Source: Perkinsus chesapeaki | Lineage: Eukaryota; Perkinsozoa; Perkinsida; Perkinsidae | Assembly (NCBI GenBank): GCA_013115145.1 | Contig: JAAPAO010000169.1 | Location: forward strand, 1-58,579 | Direction of reading: 5' to 3' | DNA: 58,579 bases | Shown: piece by piece, positions 47,960-57,940 of the stretch | Layout: every line of letters starts with the position of its first letter | Position numbering within the stretch: position 1 is the first letter of the stretch | Program-made: the position numbers and the translations under genes | The notes under the pieces: model-generated | Database searches by the model: none | Told to the model about the DNA's origin: nothing | Seen by the model: the letters and a program-made list of their open reading frames with translations, nothing else

Positions 47960-49075
47960 ATGGTTATTTACCTTCTTCTAACCTTAGTGGGCGGAGTAAT
48001 CATGAAGACGGCTATCGCAGATGTTCTCGCACAAGATCTGGAGCTTGCCTATATTACGGACGCGGACCCCCCTGGCTTGGGCCTTTATACAACTATAACT
48101 GTTGCTGGCCAACCAATGAATGTAGTTGTGGACACAAGCTCAATTCGCCTCCTTTACGTATGGCAAGATGCATACGAGAAAGCCCGCGGTGTTGGTGCCT
48201 GCAAGAGGATGTTCTATCATTGCTATTCGTGCGGTCGTCATCAGTGCAAGCCCCAGGATACTAGCAATGTTACCCTCGGGGATGGTACCTCAGCTTTAAT
48301 ATTCAGGTGGGCAGATGACATGAGGGTTGGTGGACGGAACTTCATGTTAATGAAGTTCGGATTGATTTTTGCATCTGAACCTACCTTTGCCGAGAGAACA
48401 CCTCATGGAGTACTTGGTCTTGGAAATGATGCCGGTCAATATTATCCGACTATTATGGACCAGCTTGGAGTCCGTATTCCTTACTCTAAAAATATGTTCA
48501 CCCTGTATCTCCGGCATAGCTTCGGAGGCAACGTACCTGCCCGCGGCGATCTGCTCATCGGCGGCGCTGATAAATCTGCCTACGTTCCACCACTCAGGTT
48601 GGTCCCAGCGTTAAGCATGAGTCCATGGACAGTGAGACTGACTTCTCTGGCACTCGCAGTAGGGACAGAGATTGCTATTGGTAAACCAGTGGTCCTCAAC
48701 ACTGGGTGTAATTGGATCGAGGTCCCTCAAGCGAGTATGGTCCCGCTAATCAAAGCAATTCAAAAAGAGGCATCGAGAAAGGCGGGAAGAGAAGTTGTTA
48801 TAACATATCTTGATGTATACAAGATATACACGTTCGACTCTAACTTACGTGGATATATGCCTACGCTGAATTTTATGTTATCTTCTCCAGATGGGGATGC
48901 TCCTCTCTCACTTGATATTTACACTTACATTGCAGAAACCCCATATTACTGCTACTTACTTATCAACTCCTCTGCTACTGGCAACTGGGTACTGCCAAAT
49001 TTCATGTTGGTTGGTAGGTATATGGAGTTCAGAGTGGATGAGAGACGAGTTGGTTTCGCAGAGGTGTCTAAATAA
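47960..49075 (+). CDS. Pepsin-family (A1) protein, probably catalytically dead
   Basis: Intronless frame of 371 codons. The start at 47960 gives MVIYLLLTLVGGVIMKTAIA, a signal peptide; a Met 14 codons later is an alternative. The family layout is clear: N-lobe VVVDTSSIRLLYVW at the first active-site position, a Cys-rich loop (CKRMFYHCYSCGRHQC), GVLGLG, the C-lobe start GDLLIGGADKSAYV, and VVLNTGCNWIEVP at the second site. The second catalytic Asp is Asn (NTG for DTG) and the first motif is DTS, not DTG. Hydrolysis by the usual two-Asp mechanism is therefore unlikely; a binding or decoy role is inference. The gene follows an inverted repeat. Confidence 0.8.
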   Translation: MVIYLLLTLVGGVIMKTAIADVLAQDLELAYITDADPPGLGLYTTITVAGQPMNVVVDTSSIRLLYVWQDAYEKARGVGACKRMFYHCYSCGRHQCKPQDTSNVTLGDGTSALIFRWADDMRVGGRNFMLMKFGLIFASEPTFAERTPHGVLGLGNDAGQYYPTIMDQLGVRIPYSKNMFTLYLRHSFGGNVPARGDLLIGGADKSAYVPPLRLVPALSMSPWTVRLTSLALAVGTEIAIGKPVVLNTGCNWIEVPQASMVPLIKAIQKEASRKAGREVVITYLDVYKIYTFDSNLRGYMPTLNFMLSSPDGDAPLSLDIYTYIAETPYYCYLLINSSATGNWVLPNFMLVGRYMEFRVDERRVGFAEVSK

Positions 49076-49168
49076 GTCAGCATTCTGACTAAGAAACCCT
49101 AGCTTGCAGCCTTCAGTGTGCTGCACACTGCAGCAGTGAATCTTTCTATCTACTATAATACTTCACAA

Positions 49169-49650
49169 GCATACACTTGTTATATTTAACGTGCCGAACT
49201 CTACTTTTGTTGTTGCCGGCAGCTTCTTGGGAAAAGCCCAGGAGTGTGCCGCTGTGAACTTCAGAAGCAAATTCCTCGATATCTTCATGGATATTGAAGG
49301 TAAGAGGTTGCTCTACGTTACGTTCTTGGCTTCGTTGTTCACTTTTCCTGTTTAGGAGGCTTCTGGGAAGCCGCCCAGGTATTAAAAGCCTGGTATGCTT
49401 TTTGCTACGAGTACAGTTCGACCTGTCGATTATTGTTCTTCAGAATATGATGCTCCGTATTCCAGTTTGCATTTTCCGCGCGGTGCAGTCACACTAATAT
49501 GGCGCAAGCCGTCCTCTTCTTCGTTGAGTTCAGCTACATTTGTTGTGATATTGTGGTAAGCGTGCTATCATTCATATTCTCTACGCTCAGGCATATGGCA
49601 GTGCTAAGAACCGGGAAGGTATTCTTAGTATTGTAAGTAGTTGCGCTGTG
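49169..49650 (+). CDS. Unrecognised small multi-exon protein
   Basis: Coding-like exons in order: 49170-49300 (HTLVIFNVPNSTFVVAGSF then FRSKFLDIFMDIE), a short exon GGFWEAAQ between two GT-AG introns, a hydrophobic exon MAQAVLFFVEFSYICC, and AYGSAKNREGILSI. No start Met is placed upstream; the first in-frame Met of the hydrophobic exon is internal. No family recognised. The exons may continue to about 49860. Confidence 0.3.
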
Positions 49651-49919
49651 CGCCATAGCAGTCTACACAGTTGCACGCGTACACACTAAGGCTCTTTCTT
49701 ACGCCTCTCCGTCAGCTTTGTGTTGGAGTGTATCTCTGGCACATAACACATTGAGACGTATTTTATTATTGGATTCTGGACGTTATCCCTTGGGTGCTAA
49801 CACTAGTCTTTTTTCACCTATCTGTGGCCAATGTCGCCTCGAGTTCATCAATCGAGAACGCGTAAGAACCCAAAAAAGGGGGAGGGAGGGCGAAGTGCGG
49901 CGGAGCACGAACTAATGGG

Positions 49920-50782
49920 GATTAATACGGAGTCACAATAGCATCAAGCTACAAAACAATGGTAGGCACTATCTGCTTCTGCGCGAGCAGTTATACGACA
50001 CAAAGAGCATTTTTGGTAACGGAAGGTGTCCGAACTGCACTAGCTCGCAGAGCCTCGCAATCGCTGAAAGTCTTCCCTCCTGGTGCGATCTTAATCTTGT
50101 TACTTGTCATTGATCGTATCCATAGCTCCACCTATTCGCGGTGGACCATTCGACCGCTAAACATTTGCCAAGGGCTTTCCCAACTTGTATCACGGTAACG
50201 TCGAAACTGTTATTGACTGTCCGTTATTAACACCACAACACAACTCTGGAGGACACAGTAGGAAGTGTACCATTTCGAAATAATACTGTTCCGGGAACAA
50301 CCGCGGGTGTTACTGATGTTATTCATCCGTTGTGTTCATATAAAATTATCAACGTCTTCGTCTCTTCTTCTTCTCTTCGGATGCATTCGATTGCTTTTAT
50401 ACGCATGCAACTGAGAACGACCGAAAAGTGATCCGTAAATATTGGTTTAACGTCGTCTCCTCATAGAACAAGGCTGATCTGGGGCGCTCCGTGAACGCCG
50501 TTCGAAACGGTCCGTTCCTACCCTACACAGATAGTGTCTCGAAGAAAGAATTTAGGTATCCCAACTAAATTTAGTTTCGGGTATTCGATAATAGCATGAC
50601 AAACGGATGACATTTTCCCTTACTAAGTTAGATCAACAACGGGAAGGGTCAGTTTTAGCATACCAGTAGAATATAGTTTGGCGTTTGGATTGAGCCCCGC
50701 CTAGGGGGGATGATGCAATGCCCGTAGAATAACCGTGATCACCAACTATTCCTCGCGCTACAGATAAATTCCCTAACAGCAT
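49920..50782. other. No gene recognised
   Basis: The region between convergent genes shows no coding stretch I can support. Confidence 0.4.
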
Positions 50783-53298
50783 TCATATTGTCTCAAGTCC
50801 GGTCTCGCAAAGCACTCTATCAAGGAGGATAGACGATCCGCCCCTGCTTCTGCTGTTTATGCTTACGGCTGGCTTCATGCTGCCGTTCTGCTGTCGTGCA
50901 TCATCCTCATCATCGATTGTTTCTCTTTTCTCGGCTGCTATCCGAATATTAGCCAATCGATTCCTGACAATCACATAATCATCATCATCACACCACGCTG
51001 TCCCCACCAGACTTACTCTTCCCTGCGTTTAGCGGTTTCAATAACCTCATTCGGCAGGTAAGCGAACTCGACTCCGGGCGCATGTTTCTGAATTCCACCA
51101 AGTCTACACTATCGCCCTCCGAACAAAGCTCACCAGCAAATCAACGTTCTTCAGGCATTCGATCTTAACCTTATCGAGGGCGCTCGGTGCATTGAGATTG
51201 TGCAACGCGGATACTGGCTGGATCTGCAACTTGTAGTCAGGTGCGTAGTAATGCCAGAAATCATTCATAGGCAGTTGGTTGGGTAGATCCTGTCATTCAT
51301 GCTTCCTTTCAAACGCAATGATGCTGATCATCATTCTCACCTGGTCCCGGTCCAAAGCAACAGCTGTCTCATAAGCCCAGCAGCGAGACACATTGCGGAT
51401 AGTGTATCTGATACAGACGCATGAGTCATTCCTGCTCGGACGATGATGCTAAGCCACTTACCCTCCCCCACCCAAAAGGAGCAATGGAATACCAAAGCTT
51501 TTGACAAGTCGGACGCAGTTAGCATGACCCTGGAGTGTGAGGTTGAAGCGACCAAGCCTGAAGGAATATCATATACAGCCGGCTGCCACTGGCCGAATTG
51601 ATACCGATCGTGGGCGAGAGAGTCTGCTCCACATTGCAATACTATAGCACCTGGTTGGTAGATCTCCACCACTCCTAAAACATCAAAGGCGTGAATCGAA
51701 CCAGGGCGAACGTCATGACAAACGAGCAGCTTAACCAACGTATTTTACTGCTCGACTAGCCAGACAAACCCGTAACACCGGAACAAAGCATGAATTGAAA
51801 GTATCGATTGGCACTTACGTGTTATGATAGTCTTGAACAAGTCCGAGAATATATCATCTGTTATCCCTTCGTCAAGTGGCACGTTAAGGGCGTAAAATCG
51901 TCCTTCGCCGGTTCCTATATCACTTATGTCTCCCGTACCTAAACAACGACACATGAAATTTTAGTGAACTTTAATGACTCGTGAAAGTTTTGGTTTACAC
52001 AAAAATTTCCCAGAAATTAGAGAAAGATGTTGGAAATTTCCTTCTGATATGTTGATAAATTTCGCTAACAATTTTGAGCAATTTTCCGAATATTTCGGCC
52101 GAAAAGTTCACCACCGACCTGGGAAAAAATCTCCGAATTTGTGGAAGCTGACAGTCATGACTCGAGACGTTTGATAAAATGCTTCCTCGACACCGTCACC
52201 GTGATGCACCTACGACAAATGGAATGTGACGCCGTGACGCCGTCGTACGAACCTACATCGATATCGATGTAAAGTACTCTGGGATGAAACCTCAAGAGCT
52301 CTAATATGGCCAGCACTATATCGTTCACATAACAGAAACCAGACGCTTCGTTTCTCTTAGCATGGTGAAGACCGCCCGCCCTGAGGTACGAAATTCGTCA
52401 CAGTGCGAAATAAGATATCATCCTCACCAATTAATAGCGATATCCGCGCTCTCCGAGCATAGCTCGTGCGCTGCGTCAAGACTACCCCCTGCTAACGTAC
52501 GTTGGAAATCGTAACTGAAATTGTCATACTCATTTTCGTCTCATAGCAACATTACAGGCCATCAAATACGGGGCAATCTGTGATTATATCGCCCACCCTA
52601 AAACGCTTGGATTGAGAGGCATAGTCCCGGACGTTATCAGGCGTGGCGATCTTAAGGAACCTAAAATACGATAATTCTATCAGAAAATACACCCTGAACC
52701 CTCTACGATATATATTCCTCTCCATGAAAATTGGAGAGCTCGGCATCGGTCGCCACATGTGGTCGATAAACAGTCATATTCCTGACATGATAACTCAACC
52801 CGAAGGCCGGTAAGAATCCTACTTGTAGAGTCCGTAACCGACTACTAAGTCATGCGCCATACGGATACGTTGGGGCTTCATAGGATGACCCTCACCATAG
52901 TAATAGCTACCATGATCAGGCTCATAAAAATACCTATGAAAAAACGGATGCCTTAGAGAGGAAGGGCACTGTATTGTTATAGCGATAAGTAGATATCAGT
53001 TAGCCTCCTCATCGAGCTAAGGACGGCTGATCAATTCTCTCCGATGATACTTGCACGTTGAAAAAATGAAAAATCGCCCGGAATATCTCCACGAGCACGT
53101 ATTCCAAACAAGCTGAAAAATATCAATCCACGACAGAGTTGGCTTGAGAGCTGCCAAACTGACTGGGCTGAAGGATACAGCAGATTCGATTTCCCGTAGT
53201 TCCACCTAGAAACGGAATTCCCTTAACGATGATGAAGTGGTGGGGGAAGCACCCCTTTTCAAGCAAGGAGCTCTGAAGCCTTCCTCTTCCGTAGTCAT
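50783..53298 (-). CDS. Class I histone deacetylase (RPD3/HDAC1 type)
   Basis: Zn-dependent lysine deacetylase acting on histone tails in nuclear co-repressor complexes. Exons give [79 protein letters not shown] joined to [22 protein letters not shown] joined to [24 protein letters not shown] joined to [31 protein letters not shown] joined to [22 protein letters not shown] joined to [32 protein letters not shown] and [11 protein letters not shown]. The catalytic His-Ala, HHGDG and GGGGY motifs are intact. A GTAAGT donor at 51016 joins the core to an acidic then basic tail (ETIDDEDDA) ending at 50783. The N-terminal exon (ATG 53298, [16 protein letters not shown]) is a tentative choice. The intron at about 52126-51951 is long and GAAATTTTC-rich. 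Confidence 0.9.
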
Positions 53299-53719
53299 TT
53301 TGATAGTAGTCTCCACTCAAGTCGACCCTACGTCCATTCGCAGTGATCACGGCTCACACTGGACCGTAATGAGCTGCGGTGGAGACAACGGAGCCGACTT
53401 TCAAATTGTCTCTTACCGACACCCACTGTAAAGCTCTATTGCCTCAATAAGCTCGACGTGGTCTTAAAATATGATGATCAATATGTGAGATAGAAATAGT
53501 ACACTGATGCGTGGTAAGGTTCCTGTTTAGCACTCTGGTTTGTTATTATTTCTCCCCAGTTAGCGCCCTCTCCCTTCTATTATTACGTAACATCCTTTTT
53601 CCTTCCGCACACTTCTGAACGTTTGGCTTCGTCGAAGTGAATGTATGTCATTTATGAACAACGTGGGTAGGATCCTCCTAAAAGATGCTATCTTGTTTCT
53701 GCGTGCAGAAAGACCAAAG

Positions 53720-54031
53720 TCAATTTAAAATGTATAACACATAAACGTCTGGTTCGGAAACTACAAACGATATCGGTAAATGACCTTCGGTAACTTCCGA
53801 AAAAAAGCCGATGGATTGCCGCACGATTGAGCCTAAAACCCAGGCACCCACCCCCGAGCTCCAGTTGAAGCGTTCGCGGGTTAAAAAGATGAGCAAGACT
53901 AGAGTCCGAGTCTGAACTCTGCGTGACAAGGGCGCGCGCTTTTTAACGCACGTAAAATGCGTAACACCGGCGTCGCCGTGGCACAATGCTGTCTCTTCCC
54001 ACAGAGCGAGGAGGTATATTTTAGCCTTCAT
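53720..54031 (-). other. Open frame of 103 codons, doubtful
   Basis: Starts MKAKIYLLALWEETALC. No domain, no convincing signal peptide, and basic, repetitive composition in the middle. It lies alone between the histone deacetylase and the small secreted gene. It may be chance. Confidence 0.15.
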
Positions 54032-54361
54032 TGGTTATATTATAATACAGCCTCCTGCGACAACCTTCCAGAGCGATAAAATTTACTCGCAATTTCCTTG
54101 GATTCACGATATATTTTTTTAACGTAATCCGTTAACTGGTCTCGGCAGGCTTTCCGGGCAAATATAGTAAATCCCGGAATACTCCCCATTCGAAATATTA
54201 AAAGGTTTTTAAGCGCTATCACAGAATCTTGAGCTTCAATAGCGTCTATCCCAGTCTTGCCGTTTCGCCTCCCGGCCTCGGGAACGGTGTATGTATCAGG
54301 AATTGTTCAGTAATTCAATTCCAGCTGAAGTAGAAGTCTCGTGTGCCTCAGAATCCCCCCA

Positions 54362-54619
54362 ATGTCAATCCTAGCACATCTCGCGCCGCCGAATTCTATA
54401 ATTTGCCTCTTCGTCGCATTATCCTTGTCCAGCTGTGACAAGGACCGTCAAGATGACCGACCGTACCACTGTGCCTACCGTGGGCTCTCAAATGGTGGAG
54501 AGTTCATTCTGCAGAGGGACCATGCTGATAACAGCACTATGAGACTAACAACCGTCAAATGTGCCAAAGGACAGAACTCGTATCATTGTTGTTTGTTGGT
54601 TCAGAAAGATACTAAATAG
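54362..54619 (+). CDS. Small secreted Cys-containing protein
   Basis: ATG at 54362 opens a frame of 85 residues: MSILAHLAPPNSIICLFVAL with a hydrophobic core ending LSLSSC, then a charged mature part with Cys spacing YHCAYRG, VKCAKG and YHCCLL. The signal peptide followed by a short Cys-bearing domain suits a secreted effector or lumen protein, which is inference. A possible GT-AG intron near the end (GTTCAG...GCTCAG, 26 nt) would replace the C-terminus by one reading RAGYNFTPGWHYDHQVE. The intron is shorter than its neighbours, so I keep the unspliced end. Confidence 0.5.
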   Translation: MSILAHLAPPNSIICLFVALSLSSCDKDRQDDRPYHCAYRGLSNGGEFILQRDHADNSTMRLTTVKCAKGQNSYHCCLLVQKDTK

Positions 54620-54661
54620 CTCAGGTTCGTGCCGGATACAACTTCACTCCTGGCTGGCATT

Positions 54662-55162
54662 ATGACCATCAAGTCGAATGAAGTGCTGGCGTCGTGTGAT
54701 AAGATCAAGCACGAAATTGAGCATCGGGCTGAAGGTGGGTGCTTCTCACTGAACAAAACCGCATCACGAATGAGGTCTGGGAAACTGATCATAGCAAAAC
54801 TTACTCTTTGGGTTGAACAACAACAACGCTTCCCGTTTCGTGTTCTGCTGCCCACCGCAGTCCCTCTGTCAGGTCTCTCTAAGAGCCAACCTAACCTGTT
54901 CCCAGGCGGGGTGACCCATCCCAGGCTAAACAACATCAAGGAGCAGCTGTGCTCGGCCCAGACCAATCAACATGGCTCGGTCTATGCGGCACCAACATAC
55001 CAAGGACAACCGCAACATATGCACGAACAAGCCCCTTTAGTTGATAATAATGCTGTGAATCCTGGTTGGGGTCTGGAGACTGGCACCAACCTGAGAGCGG
55101 CGGCCGGCAATGTCGGATCGTCCCTGGCTGTTAACCCAAACGTGTTACAGGCAGGTGCGTGA
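54662..55162 (+). CDS. Unrecognised protein, N-terminal helix and Gln/Pro/Asn-rich tail
   Basis: ATG at 54662 (MTIKSNEVLASCDKIKHEI) opens 166 codons. The first 40 residues are charged and helical, the remainder rich in Gln, Pro, Asn and Ala (TYQGQPQHMHEQAPLVDNN), likely disordered. Only 42 nt separate it from the secreted gene upstream, so the two may be exons of one gene with an unresolved junction. No family recognised. Confidence 0.4.
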   Translation: MTIKSNEVLASCDKIKHEIEHRAEGGCFSLNKTASRMRSGKLIIAKLTLWVEQQQRFPFRVLLPTAVPLSGLSKSQPNLFPGGVTHPRLNNIKEQLCSAQTNQHGSVYAAPTYQGQPQHMHEQAPLVDNNAVNPGWGLETGTNLRAAAGNVGSSLAVNPNVLQAGA

Positions 55163-55284
55163 TGAGGGTAAGTGATGTACTGTGAGATTTTTGTATGGAT
55201 GTGTTCTTAGGAGTGATGTAATGCTAAACATGGTGTGGTGATGAGGGAATTTGAAGATGTTGTTGTACACATTCTAGTAGACTT

Positions 55285-55425
55285 GTGTTTTATTATTGTC
55301 AATTTATTCGACGTGGGGAACTTTTTGCTGTAATACGACAATTCGACGGAAAATTTTCCGAAAATCCTCGAAGTTTTCTGAAATTTTCCCACGCGAATTT
55401 CCGTCCATATTCTGCCGTTTGCAGC
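55285..55425 (+). repeat. GAAATTTTC-rich element
   Basis: Contains GGAAAATTTTCCGAAAAT, TTTTCTGAAATTTTCCC and GCGAATTTCCGTCC, and closes at an acceptor-like TTTGCAG. Similar composition occurs near 1330, 19970, 21020, 42940 and 52050, mostly inside introns. Shared ancestry is not proven. Confidence 0.3.
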
Positions 55426-55539
55426 AGATGCACTTTTGAGGTTCTCAGCTTATGTAGCCGATTGCGTATCGATATTGAATAATAGTTCGTTTTACTCTGT
55501 CTGTGGTTGTTCCCAGAGCAGTTCCCTGGGTAGTTGACT

Positions 55540-57059
55540 ATGACATTATCATATTTGTCCTCCTCGCCAAAGAGCACCAGACATCCTGTAGAGGGGTGGC
55601 TAATGAAAAGAAAAACACCCGTGGAGCATGTTGAAACAAAATCCAACACAGCAAGGGGGGAAATTGTGTCGTGTCGAGCGAAAGAGTGCCTTCGGAAATG
55701 TCTGGGCGATTGGAACAAGCGATACTTCACATTCGATCCGGAGATTGGGGTGCTGTGTTATTCAGAGAAACCCAAGTCGAAGAGGGTTTCGATGATTCCG
55801 TTAAGTCGAATAAAAGCATGCGTTGGAATCGATGACCCTCTGAGGGTCAATTCGGCCAAGGCGGGCTGGGTGTATGGTATAGATCTCATGTTTGAAGATG
55901 AGCGTCACATGGAATTGTGGGCGCGCGGGAAAACTGAAGCTGAGGAGTGGGTGGAAGTATTGGGACCAAAGCCGAAGGTAACCGCCAAGACTTCAACGAA
56001 CAAGATGGAGCAGCAAATGAGTGAGTTTTCGTCCAGAGTGACCGCCCTAGTGTCGTCGAAGGTTCGGATTTGACGCCAAGTACAGCGCCGTCGACGGTAG
56101 TAGAGTCTCGTAGTAATAAAGGGGCACCTTCGGTGGACCCTGTGGCGCTGAGAAGGACTAAAGAAGAGACACCTTGGGCAGATCCGACGACCCTTAAGAC
56201 AGAGGTAGCATCAGTGGGGTGGTACGTTAGGAGCACTTCCTCCCACGACACTACCACTCGGGCCTTCGTCTCGGAAGGGCTGTGCGACTAGGTGAGAAAT
56301 TATCAGAGAGTCCATCGGCGTTGGTCTCTCGGGCTTTTCTGATAGACTTCTTCTGGGCAGACTGTATGCATGCATTGGTTTTCTTAGAAGTTCATCCGTC
56401 GACCACACTCGGGGGAGCCATCCTATGGATTGGCTAGTCGTGTTTATTGCCAGGAGGCTCAACCGTGAGTGCAGAGCTCAAGGAAGTTGGACGATTTCTC
56501 GCTGTTAAGGTCAAGGCAGTATCCGGCAGCTGGGTTACCAACTGTAAGGGGTATACGAGAAGCCAGAATCGATGACGGCTATCATTCCAGCCGCTCTGGA
56601 TCGTCATACCGATCACAGGACAGGTCTTCTGGGTCCGTAAGGATCATTCAAAGCTCTAGGAGTGCAGTCATCCACCGGCCGCATGACACTTGGAGCGAAC
56701 GTGGAGCTTCGTATGAAATGTTCGGGGCGAGAAGGCTCCGGCCTGCCACCGCCGAACCCTCGAGTGCGCCGTCCAGGCATGCCTATAGTCGAGATAGATT
56801 TCCTGATAGAGAGCTTTCGCATGGTCACGAGAGGGGCCATTTCCAGATCGCATACGAAACTGTCGGAGACCGTGCTGATCTCGAGCCCTCCGCGCCGATT
56901 ATGGAGATGGCCGAGTTGGAGAGAAGTGATGCACCGCAATCGAGTGAGGCAGTTGGTGTGGGTCGAGTTCCTGACGCAGTTGAGGAACTAGAAATCAGCG
57001 TGACCGAGGACGCTACAACGCCAATGAGAGGCACCGTCTGGGATGATTGGGATGACTGA
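55540..57059 (+). CDS. PH-domain protein with disordered Ser/Arg-rich tail
   Basis: The start ATG 55540 (MTLSYLSSSPKSTRHP) is followed by a pleckstrin-homology domain: strand 1 VEGWLMKRKTP, then LGDWNKRYFTFDPEIGVL, YSEKPKSKRVSMIPLSRI, YGIDLMFEDERHMELWARG and the C-terminal helix TEAEEWVEVLG with its conserved Trp. PH domains bind phosphoinositides or proteins at membranes. A 41-nt intron (56021-56061, GTGAGT donor) joins KMEQQM to SDLTPSTAPSTVV. Further exons, including 56475-57059 (SSRKLDDFSLLRSRQYPA), give a Ser/Arg-rich region and an acidic end TVWDDWDD. The join between about 56235 and 56475 is not settled; two intron choices exist. The basic loop after strand 1 is longer than usual. Confidence 0.7.
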
Positions 57060-57403
57060 TATAATGAGTCCTATAATTGATACTTTTGTGCATGCTTATG
57101 CGTTGAGATGAATCCGAGTGATACCTTCTTGCGTTACAGTAAACTCGTGAACCACAAGCCGATACAGTTCGACGATCGGCCTCATCCAGAAATACCCAGC
57201 GAGCAAGGATGACCAGCGAGTGAGACTTTAATCTCTCTTAAGGCTTACCTGTAACGAGCGACCGTGCTGGCGCGCTGTCCCTTTTTTGAAAACGCCAAAA
57301 CATTTCAAACGCAATGAATGTGATGCATGTTATAGACCGACTTTTTATAGGCGCACGAGGGCATCGTACAATGCGGTCTATGGCAAATTCTAACGCCGAT
57401 GTA

Positions 57404-57840
57404 CACCGCGCGTCAAATTCTTATCAACTCAAGGGTTTAAGAACAACTAAGGTGTACTCATCAACGATTCACTAGCCTAGTGAATCGTTAATGAGTACAC
57501 CTTAGTGACTAGCGGCTAGTAAACCTCAACACAGTCTACTAACTTAAGCTCTGGCCTAAGTCCCAGGCTAGTAAGAACCAGAAGCTCAACTCACTCCTGT
57601 CCTAAATCCAACCTAATGAGCACTAGGCAAGTGCCCTCGCAAGGGGCTCAGCACACATGCACAAATATGTGACGCCACGGAGGTCACAGCGCACAATACA
57701 ATAACAGTAATAACAGAGTAGTACCGTCAAGTATAAACACTGGAAAACAAATAATATATAATCGTTCACAGGTCTCCGTACACTGCGCTGGAGTGCACAC
57801 CCTTGAAAAACACGAGTTGATAAGAATTTGACGCGCGGTG
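57404..57840. mobile_element. MITE with 27-nt terminal inverted repeats
   Basis: CACCGCGCGTCAAATTCTTA begins the left end (57404) and its exact inverted copy ends at 57840; arms match over 27 nt (29 with the flanking TA). TA on both sides suggests a TA target-site duplication, as in Tc1/mariner-type elements. No transposase frame is present. A second inverted repeat, 57446-57506, with about 29-nt arms and one mismatch, sits inside. Confidence 0.85.
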
Positions 57841-57940
57841 TATATAAGATTTGCCTATAGATTCATCAAACACCTCTCAGTCTCTCAAACCTGGAGACTC
57901 CAAGCTGAAGTCAAGTTTTGGAGGGTCGTGACATGAGCAG

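Noticed and set aside
52255-52272. 18-nt palindrome TACATCGATATCGATGTA
   Set aside because: It is the coding sequence for YIDID at the end of a histone deacetylase exon plus the intron start; the repeat of ATC-GAT explains it.
54601-54966. 121-codon minus-strand frame opposite the unknown protein
   Set aside because: It is antisense to better supported plus-strand frames and has no domain or ATG context of its own.
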